Shown piece by piece: positions 41,146 through 48,795 of a DNA stretch of 64,000 nt; within the stretch, counting starts at the first letter, position 1; each line of letters starts with the position of its first letter. Where the stretch lies: assembly GCF_000341105.1 (NCBI RefSeq), contig NZ_ANBB01000062.1, positions 18,370 through 82,369 on the forward strand, read 5' to 3'. The translations under genes and the position numbers were made by a program. The stretch is from Nocardiopsis potens DSM 45234 (GTDB lineage Bacteria; Actinomycetota; Actinomycetes; Streptosporangiales; Streptosporangiaceae). The notes under the pieces were generated by a model that had not been told where the DNA came from, did not search any database, and saw only the letters and a program-made list of their open reading frames with translations.

Positions 41146-41733
41146 ATGGCACTGCGAAACGCCGTCATGGCCGCCCTGCTCGAAGGCGAGGCGTCCGGAT
41201 ACGACCTGGCCAAGCGGTTCGACACGGCGACCGCCGACTTCTGGACCTCCACCCCGCAGCAGCTCTACCGGGAGCTGGAGCGGATGGAGTCGGAGGGCCT
41301 GATCCGGGCGCGCGTGGTCGAGCAGGAGCGGCGGCCCAACAAGCGGATGTTCTCGCTGACCCCCGCCGGCCGGGAGGCGCTGCAGGAGTTCACCGCCCGC
41401 CCCGCCAAGCCCACCGCGATCCGGGACGAGCTGCTGGTCAAGGTGCAGGCGGTGGACTCCGGCGACGAGGCCGCGGTGCGCACCTCGATCATGGAGCGGA
41501 TGGAGCGGGCCCGCGCCAAGCTGGCCCGCTACGAGCGCTTCCGCGACCGGCTGCTGGCCGGCCGTACCGAGGAGGAGTACCTCCGCGAGACCGGCCACGT
41601 CGGCCCGTTCCTCACCCTGATGCGCGGCCGCCTCTTCGAGGAGGAGAACCTGCGCTGGGGCGGGATCTGCCTGGAGATCCTGGACCGCCGCGCCGCCGAG
41701 CGCGACGGCACCGCGGCGGGCCCGCGCGGCTGA
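41146..41733 (+). CDS. PadR family transcriptional regulator
   Basis: A 195-residue winged-helix regulator. The N-terminal LRNAVMAALLEGEASGYDLAKRFDTATADFWTSTPQQLYRELERMESEGLI and RPNKRMFSLTPAGREALQEF give the PadR HTH and wing (residues 2-90). They are followed by a Vir-type C-terminal dimerisation helix region (ARAKLARYERFRD). It has no Shine-Dalgarno but a -10 spaced for a leaderless transcript. No obvious target is adjacent; it might act on fadH upstream or on a distant transporter, as many PadR proteins do. Confidence 0.9.
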   Translation: MALRNAVMAALLEGEASGYDLAKRFDTATADFWTSTPQQLYRELERMESEGLIRARVVEQERRPNKRMFSLTPAGREALQEFTARPAKPTAIRDELLVKVQAVDSGDEAAVRTSIMERMERARAKLARYERFRDRLLAGRTEEEYLRETGHVGPFLTLMRGRLFEEENLRWGGICLEILDRRAAERDGTAAGPRG

Positions 41734-41749
41734 CGCCCCGGCCGCCGCG

Positions 41750-42376
41750 CTACTCCTCGGGGCCGCCGGTGTAGAAGGCCCCGGTGCGCGCGGCCCGGGT
41801 GCGCGCCCGGTCGGCGTCGGTGCCGGCGGCGATGTCGGCCCGCCCCCAGCAGGCACTGGCCTCGGCCAGGAACGCGATGCCCTCGGGGCCGGCCGCCCAC
41901 TCCTCCCCACCGCCGGCCCGGTCGCCCGCGAGGTGGGCGGCCAGGCCCAGCAGGCTCAGGTCCCAGCCGACGCCGGCCGCACCGGGGCCGTACCGGTCCC
42001 AGTGCTCGTCCTCGGACACGATGTGGGCGATCCGGAGGCGGGTGCCGCCCGACGGGTCCGGGGCCAGCTCCACCTCGATCCGGCTGACCTCGCCCTGGAC
42101 CTCCCAGGTCGCGGAGAAGCCGCGCGGCGGGTCGCAGGTCTCGATGGAGCCCTCGGTGCCGTCCTCCAGCCGGTAGCGGCCGCCCTGCCGCAGGTCGCCG
42201 GTGACCGGCAGGAACCACCGGGCCAGGCGCCCGGGTGCGGTGCAGGCCTCCCAGAGGTCCTCCGCTCCGGTGGGGTAGGTCTGGGCGATGGACACCACCC
42301 GCCCCTGTCCGCCGTCCAGCGGGCGGGTGCCGACCTCGCGCTGGACGGCGCTGATCTGCCGGTCGCTCTCGATCAC
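41750..42376 (-). CDS. SRPBCC (AHSA1/START-like) domain protein
   Basis: A 208-residue protein of the SRPBCC lipid/hydrophobic-ligand-binding fold. ISAVQREVGTRPLDGGQGRVVSIAQTYPTGAEDLWEACTAPGRLARWFLPVTGDLRQGGRYRLEDGTEGSIETCDPPRGFSATWE contains the typical AHSA1 strand and helix pattern. Its GTG overlaps the stop of the ArsR gene (GTGA), so the two are co-translated. ArsR-SRPBCC pairs are frequent in actinobacteria and often respond to a small molecule. The function is otherwise unknown. Confidence 0.87.
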   Translation of the reverse strand: MIESDRQISAVQREVGTRPLDGGQGRVVSIAQTYPTGAEDLWEACTAPGRLARWFLPVTGDLRQGGRYRLEDGTEGSIETCDPPRGFSATWEVQGEVSRIEVELAPDPSGGTRLRIAHIVSEDEHWDRYGPGAAGVGWDLSLLGLAAHLAGDRAGGGEEWAAGPEGIAFLAEASACWGRADIAAGTDADRARTRAARTGAFYTGGPEE

Positions 42377-42735
42377 GGCCGCTCCTCTTCCTCGTCCTCG
42401 TCGCGGTCCGGACCCCCCGTACGCCTGCCCCGTGCGACCTCGGTGGCCAGCGCGTCCAGCCGGGGCTCCCAGAACCGCCGGAACCGCCCCAGCCAGGCGT
42501 CGGCCTCGCGGAGCGGCTCCGCGCCGACCGCGTACAGCCGGCGCGCCCCCTCCGGGCGGACCGTGGCCATGCCGCTGTCCCGCAGCACCTTCAGATGCTG
42601 GGAGACCGCGGGCTGGGAGAGGCCGAACTCCCGGCCGATGGCGGCCGAGAGCTCACCTGAACTGCGCTCGCCGTCGGCCATCAGCTCCAGCAGGCGGCGC
42701 CGGACCGGATCACCGAGGACGTCGAAGGCTTCCAC
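42373..42735 (-). CDS. ArsR family transcriptional regulator, leaderless
   Basis: A 120-residue winged-helix repressor. AFDVLGDPVRRRLLELMADGERSSGELSAAIGREFGLSQPAVSQHLKVLRDSGMATVRPEGARRLYAV covers helix-turn-helix and wing. No metal-binding cysteine pair is seen, so it is not a classical metal sensor. The GTG at 42735 has no ribosome site, but a -10 TAAGCA ends 7 bases before it, giving a leaderless mRNA. The palindrome ACTTATATAAGT overlaps the -35. A TTG at 42771 would lie inside the promoter and is rejected. It is co-transcribed with the SRPBCC gene. Confidence 0.88.
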   Translation of the reverse strand: MEAFDVLGDPVRRRLLELMADGERSSGELSAAIGREFGLSQPAVSQHLKVLRDSGMATVRPEGARRLYAVGAEPLREADAWLGRFRRFWEPRLDALATEVARGRRTGGPDRDEDEEEERP

Positions 42736-42742
42736 CCGCCCA

Positions 42743-42771
42743 TGCTTACATTCCCCACTTATATAAGTCAA
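42743..42771 (-). promoter_or_regulatory. ArsR promoter with overlapping operator palindrome
   Basis: On the minus strand the -35 TTGACT (42766-42771) and -10 TAAGCA (42743-42748) are 17 bases apart. A perfect 12-bp palindrome ACTTATATAAGT (42757-42768) overlaps the -35. It is entirely A/T-rich in a very GC-rich region. Autorepression by the encoded ArsR is the likely reading. Confidence 0.7.
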
Positions 42772-42869
42772 GACTAATATCTACTGGTGGAGAGGGCCGA
42801 AGCAGAGCCGGTGCGGGGCGAGGGCCGAGCCGCGGGCCGCGCGGCCGGCCCTCGGGGCGGAACGGGAAG

Positions 42870-42902
42870 GGCGCCGCGGCGGGACGGTTCCGCCGCGGCG
42901 CC
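42870..42902 (-). terminator. Hairpin terminator after the aldo/keto reductase gene
   Basis: A perfect 13-bp stem (42870-42882 with 42890-42902) with a 7-base loop sits 45 bases past the reductase stop codon and upstream of the ArsR promoter. Confidence 0.7.
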
Positions 42903-42946
42903 GGAGGGCCGCCTCCCCGGGGGCCCGGGGGAGGCGGGCCGGACCC

Positions 42947-43771
42947 TCAGCGGGAGTTCATCAGGTCCGGGTCCGGGCCCAGCCGGGCGCCGCTGTCCAG
43001 GGCCGCGATGCGCTCCATGTCCTCGGCGTCCAGGGCGAACCCGAAGACGTCGAGGTTCTCCGCGATCCGCGCGGGGGTCACCGACTTCGGGATGGCGACG
43101 TTGCCCAGCTGCAGGTGCCAGCGGAGCACCACCTGCGCCGCGGTGCGGCCGTGCTTCGCGGCGATCCCGGCCAGAACCGGCTCGTCCAGCAGGCCCTTGC
43201 CCTGGCCCAGCGGGCTCCAGGCCTCGGTGGCGATGCCGTGCTCGGCGTTGAGCGCGCGCATCTTCTCCTGGGCCAGGCGCGGGTGCAGCTCGATCTGGTT
43301 GACGGCCGGGACCGTGTCGGCCGAGGCCAGCAGGCGCCCCAGGGTCGCCTCGGTGAAGTTGGAGACGCCGATGGCCTTCGCCCGGCCCTCGGCGTGGATG
43401 CGCTCCAGCGCCTTCCAGGTCTCCACGTAGGCGTCCTGCTCGGGCACCGGCCAGTGGATCAGGTACAGGTCCACATACTCCAGGCCGAGCCGCTCCAGGC
43501 TGGCGTCGAACGCGCGCAGCGCCCGGTCGCGGCCGTGGTCGTCGTTCCACACCTTGGTGGTGACGAACAGCTCCTCGCGGGCGATGCCGGACTCGCGCAG
43601 CGCGCGGCCGGTGCCCGCCTCGTTCCGGTACACCTTGGCGGTGTCGATGCTGCGGTAGCCGACCCGCAGCGCCTCGGCGACCGCGCTCTGCGCCTCGTCG
43701 TCGGGCACCTGCCAGACGCCGAAGCCCAGCTGGGGCATTTCGACGCCGTTGTTCAGCGTCACGGAATCCAT
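42947..43771 (-). CDS. Aldo/keto reductase
   Basis: A 274-residue NADPH-dependent reductase of the AKR superfamily (AKR5-like, 2,5-diketo-gluconate reductase type). GYRSIDTAKVYRNEAGTGRAL supplies the catalytic Asp and Tyr, VTTKVWNDDHG the Lys, and LYLIHWPVP the His. IGVSNF, NQIELHP and the C-terminal IPKSVTPARIAENLDVFGF bind the cofactor. I chose the ATG at 43771 with GAGGAAG upstream, over one at 43804. It lies downstream of the CurA-like reductase on the same strand, but a hairpin separates them. Confidence 0.92.
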   Translation of the reverse strand: MDSVTLNNGVEMPQLGFGVWQVPDDEAQSAVAEALRVGYRSIDTAKVYRNEAGTGRALRESGIAREELFVTTKVWNDDHGRDRALRAFDASLERLGLEYVDLYLIHWPVPEQDAYVETWKALERIHAEGRAKAIGVSNFTEATLGRLLASADTVPAVNQIELHPRLAQEKMRALNAEHGIATEAWSPLGQGKGLLDEPVLAGIAAKHGRTAAQVVLRWHLQLGNVAIPKSVTPARIAENLDVFGFALDAEDMERIAALDSGARLGPDPDLMNSR

Positions 43772-43815
43772 GGTCGGGGATCTTCCTCTCGTTCTTCTTC
43801 GCATTCCCCGCGGCG

Positions 43816-43848
43816 GCGGGGCCGCGCCGCCGGGCGGCGCGGCCCCGC
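43816..43848 (-). terminator. Hairpin terminator after the second CurA-like gene
   Basis: A perfect 15-bp G/C stem (43816-43830 with 43834-43848) with a 3-base loop sits 14 bases past the stop codon of the reductase gene ending at 43862. Confidence 0.7.
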
Positions 43849-43861
43849 GCGGCCCGCGGGG

Positions 43862-44875
43862 TCAGCCCTGGCCCAGGCGGACCAGCATCTTCCCGGTGTT
43901 GGCGCCGTTGAACAGGCCGATGAAGGCACCGACCGCGTTCTCGACCCCGTCCACCACCGTCTCCCGGCCGGGCAGGGAGCCGTCGGCCAGCCAGCCGGCC
44001 GCGAGCCGGGCGTACTCGCCGGCCAGGTGGCCGTGGTCGGTGACGATGAAGCCGCGCAGGCTGAGCCGCTTGCTGATGGCCAGCCCCAGGTTGTCCGGCC
44101 CGGGCACCGGGGCGGTGGCGTTGTACATCGAGATCGCCCCGCACATGGCGACCCGGCCGCCCTGGTTCAGCGCGAACAGCGCGGCCCGCAGGTGGTCGCC
44201 GCCGACGTTGTCGAAGTAGACGTCGACGCCGTCCGGCGCGGCCTCCTTCAGTGCCGGGCCCAGGTCGCCCTTCCGGTAGTCGATCGCGGCGTCGTAGCCG
44301 AACTCCTCCACCACCCGGCGGGCCTTCTCCGGGCCGCCGGCCGAGCCGACCACCCGGGCCGCGCCCAGGTGGCGGGCGATCCGCGCGGCGGCCGTGCCCA
44401 CCGCGCCCGCGGCGCCGGAGACGAACACGGTGTCGCCCTCGCGCACCGGGGCGATCTCCTTGAGGCCGGCGTAGGCGGTCAGCCCGGTCATGCCCAGCGG
44501 GCCGAGGTAGGCCTGGGCGGGCGCGATCCCGGTGTCGACCGGCTCGGCCGAGGCGGCGTCCAGCAGCGCGTACTCCCGCCACCCCAGGTAGTGCCGGACG
44601 GTGGCGCCCTCCGGCAGCTCCGGGGCCCCGGAGGCGACCACCGTGCCGACCGCCGCGCCGTCCATCGGCGCGCCCAGCTCGAACGGCGGGGTGTAGGAGC
44701 GCACGTCGTTCATCCGGCCCCGCATGTAGGGGTCGACGGAGAACCAGTCGTTGCGGACCAGCACCTGGCCCGGCCCCGGGTCCGGGACCTCCGCCTCGAC
44801 CAGCGCGAAGTTCGCCGGGACGGGTTCCCCGGAGGGGCGGGCCGCCAGGTGCACCTCACGGCTCTTCACGGGCAT
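43862..44875 (-). CDS. NADP-dependent medium-chain oxidoreductase (CurA/PTGR-like), second copy
   Basis: A 337-residue zinc-free MDR reductase similar in every motif to the protein at 26595-27617: FSVDPYMRGRM, GMTGLTAYAGLKEIA, VSGAAGAVGTAAARIARHLG, YFDNVGGDHLRAAL and NTGKMLVRL. It should reduce enone or enal double bonds with NADPH. It is followed by an aldo/keto reductase gene. A TetR gene lies 63 bases upstream on the same strand, so this reductase may be its target or operon partner. Confidence 0.88.
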   Translation of the reverse strand: MPVKSREVHLAARPSGEPVPANFALVEAEVPDPGPGQVLVRNDWFSVDPYMRGRMNDVRSYTPPFELGAPMDGAAVGTVVASGAPELPEGATVRHYLGWREYALLDAASAEPVDTGIAPAQAYLGPLGMTGLTAYAGLKEIAPVREGDTVFVSGAAGAVGTAAARIARHLGAARVVGSAGGPEKARRVVEEFGYDAAIDYRKGDLGPALKEAAPDGVDVYFDNVGGDHLRAALFALNQGGRVAMCGAISMYNATAPVPGPDNLGLAISKRLSLRGFIVTDHGHLAGEYARLAAGWLADGSLPGRETVVDGVENAVGAFIGLFNGANTGKMLVRLGQG

Positions 44876-44938
44876 GGTCGTCTCCCTCGATGTCCTGGAC
44901 CGCCGTCCGGCGGCCGTCCGATACTGCCCGGCAGGTGT

Positions 44939-45520
44939 TCAGCGGGCCCGCAGCAGGCCCGCGGTGATCGCGTCCGCGGCGGGGCCGAGCAGCCGCGCCG
45001 CGTTCTCCTCGCCCTCCAGGCCGACCACCACCGCGATGCAGATGTCCGCCGCGTCCTCGGGGGCGACGGCGGCCGTCCCGGCCTCGGCGAACAGCCCGGT
45101 GAGCAGGGCGCGCACCTCGGCGCAGAACTCGCCGCAGATGTCGCCGAAGAGCCGCGCCTTGGCGTCCAGCAGCTCCGCGGTGTGCGGGGAGTCCCCGTGC
45201 AGCCGCAGGACCAGGCCGAGCTTGGCGCCGAGCACGCCGCGCACCCGCTCCTCGACGGGACCCTCCGCCTCGGCCGCGGCGCGGGCCCGGGCCAGCGCCT
45301 CCTCGTGGAACCCGCGGGCGAGCCTGCGGAAGGCGTCGTCCTTGCTGCGCACGTACTGGTAGAGGGCGGAGCGGGAGATCCCCACCGCCCCGGCGATGTC
45401 GTCCATGGTGGTCCGCCGGACCCCGTAGCGGACCAGGCAGTCGTAGGTGCCGTCGAGGATCTGGCCGAGGCGGCCGCCGTCCGCCGCCCCGCTCGGCCCG
45501 GTGGCCGGAGCGTCCGCCAT
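44939..45520 (-). CDS. TetR/AcrR family transcriptional regulator
   Basis: A 193-residue regulator. The HTH is VRRTTMDDIAGAVGISRSALYQYVRSKDDAFRRLARGF at about residues 35-72, and the C-terminal domain contains LGAKLGLVLRLHGDSPHTAELLD. The ATG at 45520 follows GAGAAGG; the open frame extends further upstream but through the promoter region. It lies just upstream of the CurA-like reductase and could form an operon with it. A 30-bp dyad 28 bases upstream of its start is a good autoregulatory site. Confidence 0.88.
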   Translation of the reverse strand: MADAPATGPSGAADGGRLGQILDGTYDCLVRYGVRRTTMDDIAGAVGISRSALYQYVRSKDDAFRRLARGFHEEALARARAAAEAEGPVEERVRGVLGAKLGLVLRLHGDSPHTAELLDAKARLFGDICGEFCAEVRALLTGLFAEAGTAAVAPEDAADICIAVVVGLEGEENAARLLGPAADAITAGLLRAR

Positions 45521-45776
45521 CACCTTCTCCTCTCCCCGCCCGGATCCGACGATCTGACATTCTGCACTCAGATCGTCAGTGCGTCGCGCCTCAACGACCC
45601 TAAGCGCCCCCGGCCCCGCAGGCCAATAGAAGACCCGATGCCTCCCATCGGGACGCCGATCCCGGCGGCCCGCCGCCGGAGGACCGCGGCCGACCGGGCG
45701 GAGCGCTCTTCTAACCTGGGAGCACCGCGGCGGGACGGCCGCGGCGGACCCGATGCGCAGAAGGCGGTGAGCCCCC
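45521..45776. promoter_or_regulatory. Divergent tetR/iclR intergenic region with two dyads
   Basis: GACGATCTGA (45548-45557) and TCAGATCGTC (45568-45577) form a perfect 10-bp inverted repeat around a 10-base spacer, a likely TetR operator. Further on, CCCGATG (45634-45640) and CATCGGG (45646-45652) form a 7-bp dyad with a 5-base spacer that could serve the IclR gene. Both sites fall in the less GC-rich half of the gap. Confidence 0.55.
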
Positions 45777-46535
45777 GTGCCCTCCCCCGCCCTCCCCTCC
45801 GCCGGGGACGGCCCGCGCTCGGTCGACCGGGCGCTGGACCTGCTCGACGCGGTGGCCGAGGCGACCGGACCGGTCTCGGCCAAGGCCCTGGCCCGGCGGC
45901 TGGGCTGCTCGCTGTCGACCGTCTACAACCTGCTCGGGCCGCTCACCGACCGCGGGCACGTGCTGCGCACCCCGCACGGGTACGCGCTCGGCCACCGCGT
46001 CCCCGACCTGCACCGCGCCTACGGGCGGCAGCTGGACGTCGCCCCGGGCCTGCGCGAGGCGCTGGCCGAGGTGCGCAGGGCCACCGGGGCGGAGGCCTAC
46101 TTCACCGCTTACCGGGGCGGGGAGATCTCCGTGGTGGACAGCACCGTCCCGGTGACCGACGAGGCCGCCCCCTTCGCCGTCGGCCGGGAGCGGCGGGCGC
46201 ACGCGACCGCGCACGGCAAGGTGCTGCTGTCCGCCCTGCCCGCCCCGGCGCGCCGGCGCTATCTGGAGCGGCACGGCATGCCCCGGCTGACCGAGCGGAC
46301 CATCACCGCCCCGGACGCCTTCGAGGCCGAGCTGGCCGGGGTGCGCCGCACCGGGCTGGCCGTCTCCGTGGGCGAGGCCGAGCGCGGCTTCTCCTGCGCG
46401 GCGGTGCCGCTGGCCGGGGCGCTGCCCGGCGAGGCGCGGGCGCTGTCGGTGTCGCTGCCCGCCGAGGACTACCCGCGGCTGCGCGACCGCATCGCCGCGG
46501 TGCTCGTCCGGGCCGCCGACCGGCTCTCCCGCTGA
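45777..46535 (+). CDS. IclR family transcriptional regulator
   Basis: A 252-residue regulator. The N-terminal winged helix SVDRALDLLDAVAEATGPVSAKALARRLGCSLSTVYNLLGPLTDRGHVLRTPHGYALGHRV (about 15-75) is followed by the effector-binding domain. The latter includes EAYFTAYRGGEISVVDS, HATAHGKVLLSALP and the late [23 protein letters not shown], which contains the Ser-Cys typical of IclR ligand pockets. The likely target is the small monooxygenase gene 139 bases downstream or its own promoter. The effector is unknown. Confidence 0.9.
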   Translation: MPSPALPSAGDGPRSVDRALDLLDAVAEATGPVSAKALARRLGCSLSTVYNLLGPLTDRGHVLRTPHGYALGHRVPDLHRAYGRQLDVAPGLREALAEVRRATGAEAYFTAYRGGEISVVDSTVPVTDEAAPFAVGRERRAHATAHGKVLLSALPAPARRRYLERHGMPRLTERTITAPDAFEAELAGVRRTGLAVSVGEAERGFSCAAVPLAGALPGEARALSVSLPAEDYPRLRDRIAAVLVRAADRLSR

Positions 46536-46548
46536 CCCTCCTCGCCGT

Positions 46549-46587
46549 TTTCCGGCATCGTCGGAAACCCCGCGCCGGGGGTTTCCG
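46549..46587 (+). terminator. Hairpin after iclR with an alternative upstream pairing
   Basis: CGGAAACCCC (46562-46571) pairs perfectly with GGGGTTTCCG (46578-46587) around GCGCCG, 27 bases past the iclR stop. The CGGAAA part can instead pair with TTTCCG at 46549-46554. It may simply terminate iclR, or the mutually exclusive pairing may matter for the following monooxygenase gene. Confidence 0.6.
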
Positions 46588-46673
46588 CCGCGGGCCCGGC
46601 GCCGGGCACCATGGGCCCCGGAGGGCGGAGCCGCGCCCCCGCTTCCGAGCAGAGCCGATGCGAAAGGCCCGCA

Positions 46674-47000
46674 ATGATCTTCATCGCCGTCAAGTTCCCG
46701 GTCCGCCCCGAGCGCAGCGCGGAGTGGACGGACCTGGTCGCGGAGTTCACCGCGGCCACCCGCGCCGAGCCGGGCAACGTCTTCTTCGAGTGGTCGAAGA
46801 GCGTGGAGGAGCCGGACACCTTCGTGCTGCTGGAGGCGTTCGCCGACGCCGAGGCCGGCAAGGCGCACGTGGAGTCGGAGCACTTCGCCGCGGCGATGGC
46901 GTGGATGCCGCGGGTCATCTCCGCCACCCCGCGGATCATCAACGTCGACGCGCCGGTCGACGGCTGGGGCCCGATGGGCGAGCTCTCCCCGGCCGAATGA
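46674..47000 (+). CDS. Antibiotic biosynthesis monooxygenase-like (putative quinol monooxygenase)
   Basis: A 108-residue protein of the ABM dimeric alpha-beta barrel fold. MIFIAVKFPVRPERSAEWTDLVAEFTAATRAEPGNVFFEWSKSVEEPDTFVLLEAFADAEAGKAHVESEHFAAA contains the typical strand-helix-strand layout and the conserved His at the end (SEHF). YgiN-like members oxidise quinols without cofactors; others only bind ligands. The ATG at 46674 follows AAAGG. It stands alone between iclR and a DUF998 gene. Confidence 0.88.
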   Translation: MIFIAVKFPVRPERSAEWTDLVAEFTAATRAEPGNVFFEWSKSVEEPDTFVLLEAFADAEAGKAHVESEHFAAAMAWMPRVISATPRIINVDAPVDGWGPMGELSPAE

Positions 47001-47274
47001 CCCCGTGACCGCCCCGGTCCCGGAGCGCCGGTGCCGGGGCGGCGCCCCCGGGCACGGTGGTCCCGCCGCCGCCCCGGCTCCGCCGGGAGCGGTCCCGGGC
47101 CCGTCGCGCCCACCGCGGGCGGAGACCCGTCCCGGGCCCCTCCGACGTGCCGCCGTGCCGGGGGCGGGGCGCCCTGGGACGATGGCCCGCGGAGAATGCC
47201 CCGAAAGGGGCGGGGACGATCCGGGGCGCCCGTCCGTTCTCCGCTCGGGGCCGGGGCGACCGGGAGGGGGGACG
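47001..47274. other. GC-rich gap before the DUF998 gene
   Basis: About 270 bases with no supportable gene. It contains several overlapping G/C-rich stems (for example around 47030-47060) that could end the monooxygenase transcript. No AT-rich promoter is evident except just before the DUF998 start. Confidence 0.3.
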
Positions 47275-47913
47275 ATGCGGCGCAGGACGGTGTTCGCGGC
47301 GGCGGCGCTGTCGGCCGGGGTGCTCTACTCCTCGTTCTGGCTGGAGGGCCTGCTCCCCACCGGGGTCGACCCGGTCGCCGGGTACGCCAGCGAGCTCTTC
47401 GCCCGGGACCGGCCGCTCCGTCCGCTGTTCGCCTCGACCGAGGTGCTGGCCGGGCTGTCCGCCCTGGTCGCGGGGGCGGTGGCGGCGTCCGCGCCGGGGC
47501 GCCGCCCGCGGACGGCGCTCGCCGTGCTGTGCTGGGCGGGCCTGCTGCTGTTCGGCGCGATGACCGTGGCCGACGCACTGGTGTTCCCGATGGACTGCGC
47601 GCCCACCGCCGACCCCGCCTGCGCCCGCGCCGAGGCCGAGGGGCGGCTCTCCGCGTCGCACACCATGCACGAGGCGGCCAGCTCGGCCGCGGTCCTCGGC
47701 GGGCTGGCGGCGATGGCCGGCTCCGTCGGCGCGGTCCGCGCCGGGCTGGGTCCGGGGCTCCTGCTCCTGGCCGCCGTGCAGGCGGCCGCGACCGCGCTGC
47801 TGCTCTGGCTGATCGCCTCGGGCGGCGACGTCGGCATCGTGCAGCGGATCCAGATCTCGCTGTTCAGCGTCTGGCTGATCGTGCTGGGGGTGGCTCATGA
47901 CCCTGACGAGTGA
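47275..47913 (+). CDS. DUF998 domain-containing membrane protein
   Basis: A 212-residue membrane protein with six hydrophobic helices. [45 protein letters not shown] opens the DUF998 domain, and [26 protein letters not shown] lies in the middle. HDPDE is at the extreme C-terminus. GGGAGG lies 8 bases upstream of the ATG at 47275. Its last 17 bases overlap the start of an alpha/beta hydrolase gene, indicating a two-gene operon. Family function is unknown. Confidence 0.85.
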   Translation: MRRRTVFAAAALSAGVLYSSFWLEGLLPTGVDPVAGYASELFARDRPLRPLFASTEVLAGLSALVAGAVAASAPGRRPRTALAVLCWAGLLLFGAMTVADALVFPMDCAPTADPACARAEAEGRLSASHTMHEAASSAAVLGGLAAMAGSVGAVRAGLGPGLLLLAAVQAAATALLLWLIASGGDVGIVQRIQISLFSVWLIVLGVAHDPDE

Positions 47914-48667
47914 CACCGTGGTCTGCGCCTCCGGGCTGGGCGGCGCCGCGTTCGACTGGGAGGGGGTGCGGCGCCTGCTGCGGGACCGGTACCGGGTGGT
48001 CCGGTTCGACCGCCGGAACCTCCGGCCCACGCTGCGCTCGGAGGCGGCGCGGCTGGCCGGGCTCGCCGAGGCGGCGGGCGGGCCGGTGGTGGTGGCCGCG
48101 CACTCGGTGGCCGCGCTGCACGCCGAGGCGTTCGCCCGGCTCCGCCCGGAGCTGGTCTGCGGCCTGGTGCTGGTCGACCCGAGCTGCGAGCTGCACCCCC
48201 CGTCCCCTTCCGCGCTGCGCTCGCTGGCCTGGCGGGTCGGCGGGGGCCTGGTCTCGCCGTTCGCCCGCGCCGCCGGCCCGGCGCTGCGCCGCGCGGTGGT
48301 GCGCCGCCAGACCGTCTCCCGCCGCGACCCGGCGCCCCGGGACGCGGTGCGCGCGCACTACGGCGACGGGCGGACCCTCCGCGCCGCCGCGGCCGAGCTG
48401 GCCTGCTACGACGCCATGGTCGCCGACCTGCACGCGCTGCGCCGGGAGAGGCCGTTCCCCCCGGTCGGCCTGGTAGTGCTGACCGCCCCGGACGGCCCGG
48501 CCTGGCGCGGCTGCCACGAGGGGCTGGCCGCGCTGAGCCCGCGCGGCCACCGGATCGACGTGCCGCGCGCCGCCCACCTGCTCCACCTGGAGTTCCCCGA
48601 GGTCGTCGCGGAGGCCGCGGACGACCTCGCCCAGGGCGGCCGCCGCACCGGCCTCGGCGGCCGCTGA
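47897..48667 (+). CDS. Alpha/beta hydrolase
   Basis: A 256-residue alpha/beta-hydrolase-fold protein. The nucleophile elbow is [14 protein letters not shown] with Ser70 (A-x-S-x-A rather than the common G-x-S-x-G). The oxyanion-hole region is [15 protein letters not shown] following VLVDPS contains a conserved Asp, and [13 protein letters not shown] supplies the catalytic His. The substrate is unknown. It overlaps the DUF998 gene by 17 bases and is convergent with lysX. Confidence 0.82.
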   Translation: MTLTSDTVVCASGLGGAAFDWEGVRRLLRDRYRVVRFDRRNLRPTLRSEAARLAGLAEAAGGPVVVAAHSVAALHAEAFARLRPELVCGLVLVDPSCELHPPSPSALRSLAWRVGGGLVSPFARAAGPALRRAVVRRQTVSRRDPAPRDAVRAHYGDGRTLRAAAAELACYDAMVADLHALRRERPFPPVGLVVLTAPDGPAWRGCHEGLAALSPRGHRIDVPRAAHLLHLEFPEVVAEAADDLAQGGRRTGLGGR

Positions 48668-48795
48668 CCCGGGGCGGGCGCGCCCCGGACCGGTCGGCGG
48701 GCGCCGCCCCGCCCCGGCCCGGGAGACCGGGCACGGGCGGACGACCGGCCCCCGCTCTCCGGCGGAGGGGCCGCCGCCGGGCGGCCCGGTGGACG

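Noticed and set aside
42736..42771. TTG start for the ArsR gene at 42771
   Set aside because: It would place the -35, the operator palindrome and the -10 inside the coding region. The GTG at 42735 fits a leaderless transcript.
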